From UBA5109 sp963975155 (GTDB lineage Bacteria > Pseudomonadota > Gammaproteobacteria > Pseudomonadales > Pseudohongiellaceae), in contig CAXBFG010000011.1 in assembly GCA_963975155.1 (NCBI GenBank), positions 23,499 through 87,498 on the forward strand: a DNA stretch of 64,000 bases. Reading direction: 5' to 3'. Each line of letters opens with the position of its first letter. Position 1 is the stretch's first letter. This document shows positions 28,779 through 36,484 of this stretch, piece by piece. A model generated the notes under the pieces. The model had not been told where the DNA came from. It worked only from the letters and a program-made list of their open reading frames with translations, and did not search any database. The position numbers and the translations under genes are program-made.

Positions 28779-29525
28779 TCATTTATTGAGAGCAAGGTTA
28801 TCACTTGCATAGGCCCAGGATAACCGGGGTAATTGATTAAACGCATCCTTGAGACGATTATCCCAGGATTTTTTCAGATCACGCAGAAATTCGCTGTCTT
28901 CTTCAAAACGATGATAGGGATTCATAACAAAGGAATTTGCATGGTAAAGCATCACTTCGATTGGCGGCCCAACGGTAAGATTACTGCGCATCGTTGAGTC
29001 CATCGATACCAGGGCACATAGTGCAGCAGTTTCCAGGCTGGTATTTGGATTAATAATTCTGTCCAGGATGGGTTTGCCATATTTACTTTCACCAATTTGC
29101 AAATAAGGTGTATCTGTCGAGGTTGTAATGTGATTTCCAGCAGGATAAATCAGGGCAACACCGTGTTCATTATCCATAACCTGACCACCCAGTAAAAAGC
29201 TGGATTCAAAATTAGGCCCGGAAGTTTCATGTTTCTCCATCTGGGCACGACTGACTTCACCGAGATAGTCCGCAGCATCACTAAGGTTGGTGACTGTATT
29301 CAGACTGAGTTCGGCATTCAGCCGAATATCCTTTTTCATCTGGTGCATGGTCGCCTGGGTAGTTGCCAGATTTCCCGCAGCGAGAACAACAAACTGTCTC
29401 TCATTACTCAGTTCAAAGCGGAACATCTTGCTGTAAACACTGGCAACATCAATTCCTGCGTTAGTCCGGGAATCTGAACAAAATACAATACCGGAATTCA
29501 CCGAAATGGCGACACAATACGTCAT
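28779..29525 (-). CDS. Anbu: proteasome-type peptidase (copy 2)
   Basis: A 248-residue paralogue of the Anbu at 13622-14380. The N-terminal MTYCVAIS with threonine as the expected nucleophile, DSRTNAG, YSKMF and the long conserved block from GESKYG to LTVGPP are retained, while the middle and C-terminal parts differ. It is encoded 9 bp upstream of the transglutaminase-DUF2126 gene, the arrangement known from other genomes. The paralogues could form separate oligomers or a hetero-oligomer. Its own upstream neighbour is the carbamoylase gene, 95 bp away. Confidence 0.93.
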   Translation of the reverse strand: MTYCVAISVNSGIVFCSDSRTNAGIDVASVYSKMFRFELSNERQFVVLAAGNLATTQATMHQMKKDIRLNAELSLNTVTNLSDAADYLGEVSRAQMEKHETSGPNFESSFLLGGQVMDNEHGVALIYPAGNHITTSTDTPYLQIGESKYGKPILDRIINPNTSLETAALCALVSMDSTMRSNLTVGPPIEVMLYHANSFVMNPYHRFEEDSEFLRDLKKSWDNRLKDAFNQLPRLSWAYASDNLALNK

Positions 29526-29620
29526 AGACTGGCCTTTAATTACTTCAGGTTTTAGTGACAGAAGGAAAAAACTAAAAAACGAGTATAGCGGAAATACCCT
29601 GCAAGAAAAGAAAAATGTTT

Positions 29621-30868
29621 TTAGCTTGCTCGCGCTGCAGTCAGCTTCAATATTGCATTCAAGAGTACGTTACAGCCCTTTTCCACGTCGTGCCAGTGAC
29701 TCCACTCATCAGGAGCATGGCTGATACCTCCTACACTGGGAATGAACAACAAGCCAGTAGGAGTTATATCAGTAAAAAACTGCGCATCATGGCCAGCTCC
29801 GCTGGGCATGATTATCGTCTTATAACCCAAGGCCTGAGATTCCTGTTCCAGCATGCTGATCATTTCTGTCGAACAATGCCTGGGTTCCAGCCAACTCATC
29901 TGTTCATATTCAAACATTAACTTGTGACGCCGAGCAATCGAGGAAAGTACTTTACGGCAGGAATCCGCAATATTGTGCATAATTTCTTCAGACATATCCC
30001 TGCCTACCAGAGTAAATTCTGCCTGGCCTGGAACGGTGTGAGCGAAGCCGGGTTTTAATTCAACGCTACCTATGGTCAGCCGGCTTTTATCGGTGCCTTC
30101 TTCGTCTATGATCCGGGCAATCTCATGGGCAAAATCAGCGACCCCCATAAAGGCATCGCTGCGCAAATTCATCGGCGCTGTGCCAGCATGATCTGCCTTG
30201 CCGATGAACTTCACTAACCACTTGAAAACCCCGGATATGCCTTCCACAACACCAATTGATTGATTTTCCTGTTCCAGTACAGGTCCTTGTTCGATATGTA
30301 ATTCCAGAAATCCGAGTAATTCTTCAGGATCCCGCGCTGCATCCATGGCCAGATGATACGGCATCTGATAGCGCGCCATGGCATCACGTAATAATTCACC
30401 GGAATGATCTCGGGCGGATTCCAGCCAGTTTAGCTTGAGATTGCCGGTGAGCGCCTGTGATCCCAGCATCCCGCCAAAACGACCTTCTTCTTCACTGGTA
30501 GCGACAATTTCCAGTGCATGTAGCAAAGCAATCTGATTTTCCTGAATGACCCGGATACATTCCAGTCCGGCCACCACGCCAAGCACCCCGTCGAACATGC
30601 CTCCAGCTGGCACAGAATCCAGATGTGAACCCACCAGCAAGGCTTTTTTGCCAGGTTCACCCAAACGACCAATGACGTTTCCTGCTCCATCCATGGTCGT
30701 TTGCAAATTCAGAGCCTGCATCTGCTTTTCCAGCCACTCCCTGGCTTTCATATCCTCGTCTGTGAAACCTTGTCGATAGACGCCCTGATCCTCAGCGTTG
30801 TAACCATAACGGCCAAGGGTATAAATATCCTTTTTGACGCGCTCTATATTGATTGCATAAGTGGTCAT
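29621..30868 (-). CDS. M20-family N-carbamoyl-L-amino-acid hydrolase / allantoate amidohydrolase-like
   Basis: A 415-residue zinc hydrolase of the hydantoinase/carbamoylase branch of M20. Such enzymes split N-carbamoyl amino acids or ureido compounds into the amine, CO2 and ammonia. The start is the ATG at 30866-30868 with AGGA upstream; a longer in-frame extension would run into asnB. Metal ligands are in GSHLDS (H82), MFDG (D93), TSEEEGRF (E127/E128), ELHIEQGP and the late GGISHAPDEW. The GKADHAGTAPM block belongs to the dimerisation domain. It follows the AsnB-type gene by 10 bp. With the carbamoyltransferase-like gene nearby, a carbamoyl (ureido) substrate is more likely than an acyl one, but this is inference. 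Confidence 0.9.
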   Translation of the reverse strand: MTTYAINIERVKKDIYTLGRYGYNAEDQGVYRQGFTDEDMKAREWLEKQMQALNLQTTMDGAGNVIGRLGEPGKKALLVGSHLDSVPAGGMFDGVLGVVAGLECIRVIQENQIALLHALEIVATSEEEGRFGGMLGSQALTGNLKLNWLESARDHSGELLRDAMARYQMPYHLAMDAARDPEELLGFLELHIEQGPVLEQENQSIGVVEGISGVFKWLVKFIGKADHAGTAPMNLRSDAFMGVADFAHEIARIIDEEGTDKSRLTIGSVELKPGFAHTVPGQAEFTLVGRDMSEEIMHNIADSCRKVLSSIARRHKLMFEYEQMSWLEPRHCSTEMISMLEQESQALGYKTIIMPSGAGHDAQFFTDITPTGLLFIPSVGGISHAPDEWSHWHDVEKGCNVLLNAILKLTAARAS

Positions 30869-30878
30869 CGTATTTTTC

Positions 30879-32888
30879 CTATGCCGCCCAGCCCAGTTCT
30901 TTGGCTCGCCGCTCTGCCTGCAAGGGAACATCGGTGTTAATAAAATGCTCATGCAATACCTGCACACCCAGCAAATGATTAATAATTGCATCCATCTGGA
31001 CTTTTTCGGCGATCGGGGTTTCTGGCTTCTCATGTCGCGCAAGAAACTCACTGACTCCTTCATAAGATAGCAGCCCGGTTGCTTCTATACGTTCCCGACT
31101 AAGGTATTTGTCCGTTAATTTTTTCAGGGGTTGCAGATTTCCTGCATCAGCATGTGCAGGTGGCGCCATAAAGGCAAATTTTTCACGCTTATAAAGCACT
31201 TCAGGCAGAATGCCCCGCATTGCCTCACGCAACACCCACTTCTCGGTTCTGCCCTTGATCCGATATTCGGGTGGTAGCTGCACTGCGGTTTCTGCAAGAT
31301 GATGATCCAGAAATGCAGGTCTCGCTTCCATGGAATTAGCCATGTCCACCCGGTCGCCACCCCAGGTCAGTATTTGCCCTTCAAGCATCGTCTTACACCA
31401 GACATACTGGGCTTTGTCCAAGGCATGTCGGCCTTGCATCTGACTTTCGTCCAGAGTATCTGCAATGGCCGCACCGGGACTATAATCAGTGAGCTCGGCA
31501 GCAATATCCTGATGTAGCAAGGCAGGTACGTGAGTCGCACAGGCCAGCCAGGGCTGCAGGCAACTTGGCGTAAAACCAATCTTGAAGTGCAGGGCCGGGT
31601 CATCAATTTGATCCTTGGATAACATGGCCCCGGTGAACAGCGCATTGCTCTCATTCAGCAGCGAATGCCACTGTTCTTTTTCTTCCTTGCCCAGTCCGTC
31701 CAGGCCATGCAAGAACATATCACGACGAAAGGCAGGATAGCCTCCAAACAGTTCATCTGAACCCTCACCTGTCATCACCACTTTATAAGAGCTTTCATTG
31801 ACATGTTTACTCATCAGGTATTTGGCAACACCCAGAGTGTTATAAATAGTTCTTTCGGTATGCCAGAGCGTTTTTTCAAAATGACCATAAAGTTTATCGC
31901 CTGACAATCGCAGGATATCCTGATCGGCACCACAGGATTCAGCCATTTCTGTGGCAATGGCACTTTCATCATATTTTTTGTCTTCAAAGCCTATCGTAAA
32001 AGCCTTTACGGCTCCCTGACTGCACGCGGAGGCGAGTCCGATAATGGCACATGAATCAATGCCACCAGACAGATAGGCACCAACCGGCACATCGGCTTCC
32101 ATTCTCAGACTAACTGCTTCCAGCAAACCTTCCCGAACTTTCAGGATTGCATCCGTCTCACTAATTGCCTGGCGCTCATTTTCTTTCGGGAAATTCAGAT
32201 CCCAATACTTTTTATCGGCCAGCTGCAAGCCGCCGGCATGACGCTTTATCGAAATAATATGTCCCGGCCTTACCTGATGAATATTTTTGAAAGCCGTGGT
32301 GCCGGGTACCATCGTCTGTATAAGCTGGTGATAAAGGCCTTCATTGGAAAACTCGGCTTTAATTTCCGGATGCGCGAAAAGTACTTTCAGTTCCGAACCA
32401 AAAATCACCTTGTCATTAACCTGAGTCCAGTACAGCGGTTTAATACCGAAACGATCCCTGACCAGAAACAATGTTTCTTCAGCCTGGTCATAAAGTGCGA
32501 AGGCAAATTCGCCGCGTAATTGCTTCAGCGTCTCATCCATGCCCAGTCGCGGATAAAGGTGGAGGATGATTTCCGAATCACTTTTTGAACTAAAACGATC
32601 ACCCTGTGCAGTCAGATCTGCGCGTATGCGTTGATAATCATAAAACTCACCATTATGAGTCAGCATCAGGTTCTGATCCTGACTAAGGAAAGGCTGCTTA
32701 CCTCTGTTTTCATCCAGATCAATGATCGAAAGTCTGGCATGTGAAAACCCCACACCCTGATCACTTAAGACCTTGTATCCAAAACCATCCGGACCGCGAT
32801 GGTGTTGTATGGCCGCCATATTGACTAAAGTCTGAGAGTTTATTTCCTGTTCTTTATTGGCGTGCATAACGCCAGCAATTCCACACAT
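30879..32888 (-). CDS. AsnB-type glutamine-dependent amidotransferase (asparagine synthase family)
   Basis: A 669-residue class II amidotransferase. The N-terminal glutaminase domain begins MCGIAG, where Cys2 becomes the nucleophile after Met removal. It contains RGPDG (31-35) and THNGEFYDY (77-85). The C-terminal synthetase domain has the PP-loop SGGIDS at 274-279 and the GEGSDELFGGY block. It is longer than E. coli AsnB (554). By homology it adenylates a carboxylate and converts it to an amide with ammonia from glutamine. Relatives amidate substrates other than aspartate, for example in N-acetylglutaminylglutamine amide synthesis. In this operon, between a carbamoyltransferase-like enzyme and a carbamoylase, a non-aspartate substrate is plausible. 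Plain asparagine synthesis remains possible. AGGA precedes the ATG. Confidence 0.92.
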   Translation of the reverse strand: MCGIAGVMHANKEQEINSQTLVNMAAIQHHRGPDGFGYKVLSDQGVGFSHARLSIIDLDENRGKQPFLSQDQNLMLTHNGEFYDYQRIRADLTAQGDRFSSKSDSEIILHLYPRLGMDETLKQLRGEFAFALYDQAEETLFLVRDRFGIKPLYWTQVNDKVIFGSELKVLFAHPEIKAEFSNEGLYHQLIQTMVPGTTAFKNIHQVRPGHIISIKRHAGGLQLADKKYWDLNFPKENERQAISETDAILKVREGLLEAVSLRMEADVPVGAYLSGGIDSCAIIGLASACSQGAVKAFTIGFEDKKYDESAIATEMAESCGADQDILRLSGDKLYGHFEKTLWHTERTIYNTLGVAKYLMSKHVNESSYKVVMTGEGSDELFGGYPAFRRDMFLHGLDGLGKEEKEQWHSLLNESNALFTGAMLSKDQIDDPALHFKIGFTPSCLQPWLACATHVPALLHQDIAAELTDYSPGAAIADTLDESQMQGRHALDKAQYVWCKTMLEGQILTWGGDRVDMANSMEARPAFLDHHLAETAVQLPPEYRIKGRTEKWVLREAMRGILPEVLYKREKFAFMAPPAHADAGNLQPLKKLTDKYLSRERIEATGLLSYEGVSEFLARHEKPETPIAEKVQMDAIINHLLGVQVLHEHFINTDVPLQAERRAKELGWAA

Positions 32889-32917
32889 AAATTCCTATTC
32901 AATAATAAGTTGCAAGT

Positions 32918-34009
32918 TTAAATGACATCCAGAACGCGCCCCTTACGGTGCACCAGGCAGGTTAACAATGCCATTCGCACAAAAACGGCACCTCTGGCCT
33001 GTGAGAAATACCAGTTGTAAGGGGTGTTATCCAGATCACTGGACAATTCCTCACCGCGTGCAAGTGGATGCAGAATAATTGCATTTTTCTTAAACTGCAC
33101 ACTCCGATCCAACTTGAATTCTGAACCGTAGGTTTCAAAACTATCCCCCACCCAGGCAATAGCATTGATATAAATTACGTCCAGGTCTGCGACAGATTTT
33201 TTAAATGAACTTTTAGCCCGTATTACATTCAGGCCCTTTTTCTGCATTTCATTTATCAAAGTATCATCCGCATCCTGATTGTTTTCAAAAATCTGAATTT
33301 CTGAAAACATTTGCGGGAAAATTGAAAATATTTTTAACAGGCTTTTTACTGTGCGCATTTTCCCCGGCACGCCAATGATCCCAACTTTTATTTTCTTATC
33401 CTTAGGCACGCTCTTCTTGATCAGACTTGGACGCCACTTGAATATCGTATATAAATCCGCCATTGCCTGGGTTGGATGTTCATCTATACCATTACCGGCA
33501 TTAATGATGGGTATACGCAAAGAACTCATCATCTCGCTGAGAGACTCTTCCCTGGTGTCGCGCAAGACCACGCAATCTGCATAGTTATTAAACATTTCCC
33601 CTACATCAGCCAGCGATTCACCTTTTGCTATCCCGGTAGTGGAACGGTCGGTTATCGACATGATGTCCCCGCCGAGTCGATGCCAGGCACTTTCAAATGA
33701 AAGACGAGTACGGGTACTGGGTTCATAAAAGGCGCTTATAAGAATTTTCCCCTGCAATGGTGTGCTGAATCGCTCCGGATTACTTTCGTATTTGGCAGCG
33801 AGTCTGAATAATTGCAGTAAAGTCTGCTGATCAAACTGATCTGCCGAGAGAATGTGCTGATTTTCCAGTGGCAGCAGATGTTCTCCGTCTTCGACGATAA
33901 TTCTCAATAATTCTTTTGGGTGAGAATCACCGTAAACTTCAGGGACTTCTCTGTTTACATTGATGTCATCCGCATCATTCTGCGGAAATTGCTTATCCTC
34001 GGCTACCAT
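32918..34009 (-). CDS. Aspartate carbamoyltransferase-like protein with altered acceptor site
   Basis: A 363-residue member of the aspartate/ornithine carbamoyltransferase family with an extra N-terminal segment of about 60 residues. The carbamoyl-phosphate site is intact: STRT at 98-101, the 80s-loop lysine at about 129, Arg150, HPTQ at 178-181, Arg219-Thr220, and HPLAR at 314-318. The C-terminal TPYNWYFSQARG is very close to true ATCase. However, the position of the ATCase R229-V-Q231 motif, which binds the aspartate side-chain carboxylate, reads A-I-A (283-285). The enzyme thus probably carbamoylates another alpha-amino compound. No pyrI or pyrC is nearby. The start overlaps the small membrane ORF by 7 bases, and asnB follows 29 bp downstream. 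Confidence 0.88.
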   Translation of the reverse strand: MVAEDKQFPQNDADDINVNREVPEVYGDSHPKELLRIIVEDGEHLLPLENQHILSADQFDQQTLLQLFRLAAKYESNPERFSTPLQGKILISAFYEPSTRTRLSFESAWHRLGGDIMSITDRSTTGIAKGESLADVGEMFNNYADCVVLRDTREESLSEMMSSLRIPIINAGNGIDEHPTQAMADLYTIFKWRPSLIKKSVPKDKKIKVGIIGVPGKMRTVKSLLKIFSIFPQMFSEIQIFENNQDADDTLINEMQKKGLNVIRAKSSFKKSVADLDVIYINAIAWVGDSFETYGSEFKLDRSVQFKKNAIILHPLARGEELSSDLDNTPYNWYFSQARGAVFVRMALLTCLVHRKGRVLDVI

Positions 34010-34122
34010 AAATCACCTCGCCTGAAATCCCGGATGAGAAGGCCAATCAGCAGGATTGGCGCCAATACGGTTATGCCCAGTGCCAGCCACACCAGCACAG
34101 TTAAAGCTGTCAAGGTAATCAT
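34003..34122 (-). CDS. 39-residue single-span membrane peptide, translationally coupled
   Basis: A short ORF starting at the ATG at 34120-34122 and ending with TAG at 34003-34005. It encodes 39 residues: one long hydrophobic helix (about residues 3-30) followed by a charged tail (RDFRRGDLW). The start overlaps the symporter stop as ATGA, and its stop overlaps the ATG of the carbamoyltransferase-like gene by 7 bases. This double overlap strongly suggests it is translated as part of the operon. Small single-span peptides encoded directly after Na+/solute symporters are known as accessory subunits; this one may serve the neighbouring symporter. I do not recognise a named family. Confidence 0.75.
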   Translation of the reverse strand: MITLTALTVLVWLALGITVLAPILLIGLLIRDFRRGDLW

Positions 34123-35549
34123 GATAAGACTTCCTTTTTCTTAGTCAGTTTTTCAAAGGTGAAATCGCTCCTGGTCAGCATGCTTACAGTAACTATAAGC
34201 AGCAGTGAAACAGCGCAGGAAACCAGTGCCGCAACGTAATACCCGATCTGAAAGTACGCAATCAGTCCTACCACTGTTCCTGCGGACATCGCCAAAGCGG
34301 CTGCCAGGCCGGAAGCCCAGCGAAAATACAAGCCGAATACGATGGGCCAGATAGCGCTGGCAACAAAAGCGCCTGTAAAATACAGTAAAGATGCCAGTGT
34401 TGTAAGACGCGGCAAACATAACAACCAGGTGAATAATCCTAATCCGACAATAATGTATTTACTGATTCTGAAGCAGCGCTCATCTGTTGCAGCTTTATTG
34501 ATATGGCCTCGATAAATATCCTGAGTAATCAGGTCAGAGGTTGCAGCCAACAATGAGTCCAGACTGGATGCCAGTGCAGAAAATATAACGATGAAGACGA
34601 TCACTGCACCAGTCGTGCCCAGTATTTGACCAGCCACCATTGGGCCAACCATATCTGCGGAAGGTACCAGCAAGCCCAGCGAGGGAGCTGCAAGTGCAAT
34701 AAAACCGGCAACAATCGGTATCGGCAACCACAGCAGGCCACCGATCAGGTAAGCTTTAGTTCCGGTGTTCTTTCGAAATGCGAAGGCCCGTGACCACCAG
34801 ACATTGGAATGAAAAATCTCACCGACACCGAACAACAGATTATTAAATAAAAACATAATGGCTGCGGGAAATAATAAACTCAGCAGCATAGGGTTATCTT
34901 GCTGCAAATTGTTGTGCAAAGTTTCAAAACCAATATTATCGATGACCAGAAAAGCAATACTGATAACCCCAAGCAGAATAATTATAGTCTGCGCAAAATC
35001 TGTAGCGATAACAGCTCGCAGGCCACCGAGCAAGGTGTAGGAAACACAAACCAGTAAAATCACACTCATTCCCAGGTGATAATTCAAACCGCTCAATGCA
35101 TTGACCAGAATACCACCGGCCATCCCCAGACTTATCAGCCAGCCAAAGGCATAAAACAGGGAAATAATCAGAAACACACGCCAGGCAAGATTGCCATAAC
35201 GTTCCCGAATGAAGTCACCAGAAGTAAATCCGTGTGGCAGAAGTTTTTTGATCCGGCCTGCCAGTGGTGCAAACAGTATCAGGCCAATAGCTCCCAGTGA
35301 ATAACCCACCATGCCCCAGATACCGAGCTGATAGGTTAACTGTGGTGCAGTCATCGTGGTATTACTGGTAACCCAGGTGGCCATTGCCGTTGCAGACGCA
35401 AAAGCCAGTCCAACATTACGACCGGCCAGCATATGATCATCCAGGGTCTTGTTTTTACGTCCCAGCAAATATCCGGCAGCAATCCACAGCAAACCGAAGA
35501 TCGTCAAAATCAGCATGGCCAGTCCGGGTGCAAGAGCGACATCAATCAT
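34119..35549 (-). CDS. Sodium:solute symporter (SSS family)
   Basis: A 476-residue inner-membrane transporter with about 13 hydrophobic segments. SSS features include LAGRNVGLAFASATAMATW near 41-59 (first core helix, sodium-site region), GFTSGDFIRERYG near 107-119, and FSALASSLDSLLAATSDL near 325-342 (helix with the second Na+ site, S-S-x-D-S). The family imports sugars, amino acids, urea, pantothenate and others with Na+; the substrate cannot be read directly. It sits between a small Ig-like membrane protein gene (8-bp overlap upstream) and the 39-residue peptide (4-bp overlap downstream). Import of an amide, ureido or osmolyte compound is inferred from context only. Confidence 0.93.
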   Translation of the reverse strand: MIDVALAPGLAMLILTIFGLLWIAAGYLLGRKNKTLDDHMLAGRNVGLAFASATAMATWVTSNTTMTAPQLTYQLGIWGMVGYSLGAIGLILFAPLAGRIKKLLPHGFTSGDFIRERYGNLAWRVFLIISLFYAFGWLISLGMAGGILVNALSGLNYHLGMSVILLVCVSYTLLGGLRAVIATDFAQTIIILLGVISIAFLVIDNIGFETLHNNLQQDNPMLLSLLFPAAIMFLFNNLLFGVGEIFHSNVWWSRAFAFRKNTGTKAYLIGGLLWLPIPIVAGFIALAAPSLGLLVPSADMVGPMVAGQILGTTGAVIVFIVIFSALASSLDSLLAATSDLITQDIYRGHINKAATDERCFRISKYIIVGLGLFTWLLCLPRLTTLASLLYFTGAFVASAIWPIVFGLYFRWASGLAAALAMSAGTVVGLIAYFQIGYYVAALVSCAVSLLLIVTVSMLTRSDFTFEKLTKKKEVLS

Positions 35550-36009
35550 GCTTTTCAGACTCCCTTCTCCAGCCCAGATAAATTGTTAGCACCAGAATGG
35601 TAAAAAGCATTAACCCCAGGCCAAAAAAACTGAAGGCTCGGAGTAAACTATGATGTCGCACCTGGATCTGAACAACCTGGCTCTGCTCAGTTGCGGAAAT
35701 TACGCGAAAAAAATAATTGCCATTTTCAAGTCCGGTTATGGTGATAGCTCCATTTACCGGAAGCGAAGTAGTTTTAACCCGGAGAAAATTTGCACTGGAT
35801 GCTTGCTGTAAAGTCAGGGGAGCGTCAGCATTGGATTGCCAACTAAGAACAAAATAACCTTCGGTGGATAATTCTGAATCGGTGTTGAGGAGTATTTCAG
35901 CCAAACAGGACTGACTTGTGGTCAATAAAAATACTAACCAGATAAACTTAAATGCTCTAGTCTGCAAGTGCTGCAGAACGTAGATGACAGCCCCCTCTTT
36001 CTTTCGCAA
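35542..36009 (-). CDS. Small Ig/FnIII-like exported protein with C-terminal membrane anchor
   Basis: A protein of up to 155 residues. A hydrophobic signal-like stretch (about 22-37) is followed by a domain of about 85 residues with the pattern of a fibronectin type III or Ig-like fold (FVLSWQS, then ITGLENGNYFFRV). A transmembrane segment (about 125-146) and short basic tail end it. The reading frame begins with TTG at 36009; the true start is uncertain because no ATG is available before the signal sequence, although a GAGGGGG lies just inside. The stop overlaps the symporter start by 8 bases, so it heads this operon. The function may be extracytoplasmic capture or stabilisation of the symporter; that is inference. 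Confidence 0.68.
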   Translation of the reverse strand: MRKKEGAVIYVLQHLQTRAFKFIWLVFLLTTSQSCLAEILLNTDSELSTEGYFVLSWQSNADAPLTLQQASSANFLRVKTTSLPVNGAITITGLENGNYFFRVISATEQSQVVQIQVRHHSLLRAFSFFGLGLMLFTILVLTIYLGWRRESEKHD

Positions 36010-36163
36010 TTAACTCAGTTTGTGTATTTCAACTGTATCCAAGGGGCTGATAGCATACTACAGAGGGTAACAAGAATAAACCGCCTGCTATGTAAACGAT
36101 GGCTCTATTTGCTTTTCTATTTAGCTGGTTTTCTATTTAACTGATTTTTAATTGAACTAATAG

Positions 36164-36221
36164 TGATAAGCAGTATGTAGTTCGCTCGCTAAGACGCTCC
36201 TCACCTACATACTGCTTATCA
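36164..36221. repeat. Palindromic repeat, 17-bp stem, 24-base shared core
   Basis: A perfect 17-bp inverted repeat (36164-36180 with 36205-36221) encloses a 24-base core (36181-36204). The same core occurs in reverse orientation in the repeat at 36364-36423, where the stem arms have a different sequence. There is no T-run, so it is not a standard terminator. Confidence 0.85.
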
Positions 36222-36363
36222 TTCCTTCAAGATTAGTGAGTTCGTTTATTTTTGAGTACCATTCAATGACATTGAATAAAACAGATGTAAATAAACTGTC
36301 ACCTGTTTTTTAAACTAAGATGAATTGCTCACAATTTCTTCCGGCTTCAATCATCGCTGGAGA

Positions 36364-36423
36364 GTGGTGAACCTTATGTAAGTGAGGAGCGTCTTAGCGA
36401 GCGAACTACATAAGGTTCACCAC
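36364..36423. repeat. Palindromic repeat with the same core, inverted
   Basis: A perfect 17-bp inverted repeat (36364-36380 with 36407-36423) encloses 26 bases. Of these, 24 (36382-36405) are the exact reverse complement of the core at 36181-36204. The arms differ from those of the first copy except for the few bases next to the core (TTATG/CATAA-like). Confidence 0.85.
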
Positions 36424-36484
36424 CCTGCGCAGCTATAAAATTAATCCGATTCACTGAACCAATAAAATACGCAGCTAACTTTTC

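Larger units (their letters stand above)
36010..36484. other. Intergenic region with two hairpin repeats, 475 bp
   Basis: This region lies between the agmatinase stop and the Ig-like gene start. It holds two strong palindromes (listed separately) about 140 bases apart. The rest is AT-rich and shows no coding frame. Promoter elements for the symporter operon should lie at about 36010-36160, but I see no consensus match. Confidence 0.6.

Noticed and set aside
32918..34009. Ordinary aspartate carbamoyltransferase (pyrB)
   Set aside because: The aspartate side-chain-binding Arg and Gln are replaced by alanines and no pyrimidine genes are adjacent.
36164..36423. Integron attC sites or ordinary terminators as explanation for the hairpins
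   Set aside because: attC sites have conserved ends and variable centres, the opposite of what is seen; no T-runs follow the stems and no integrase is present.
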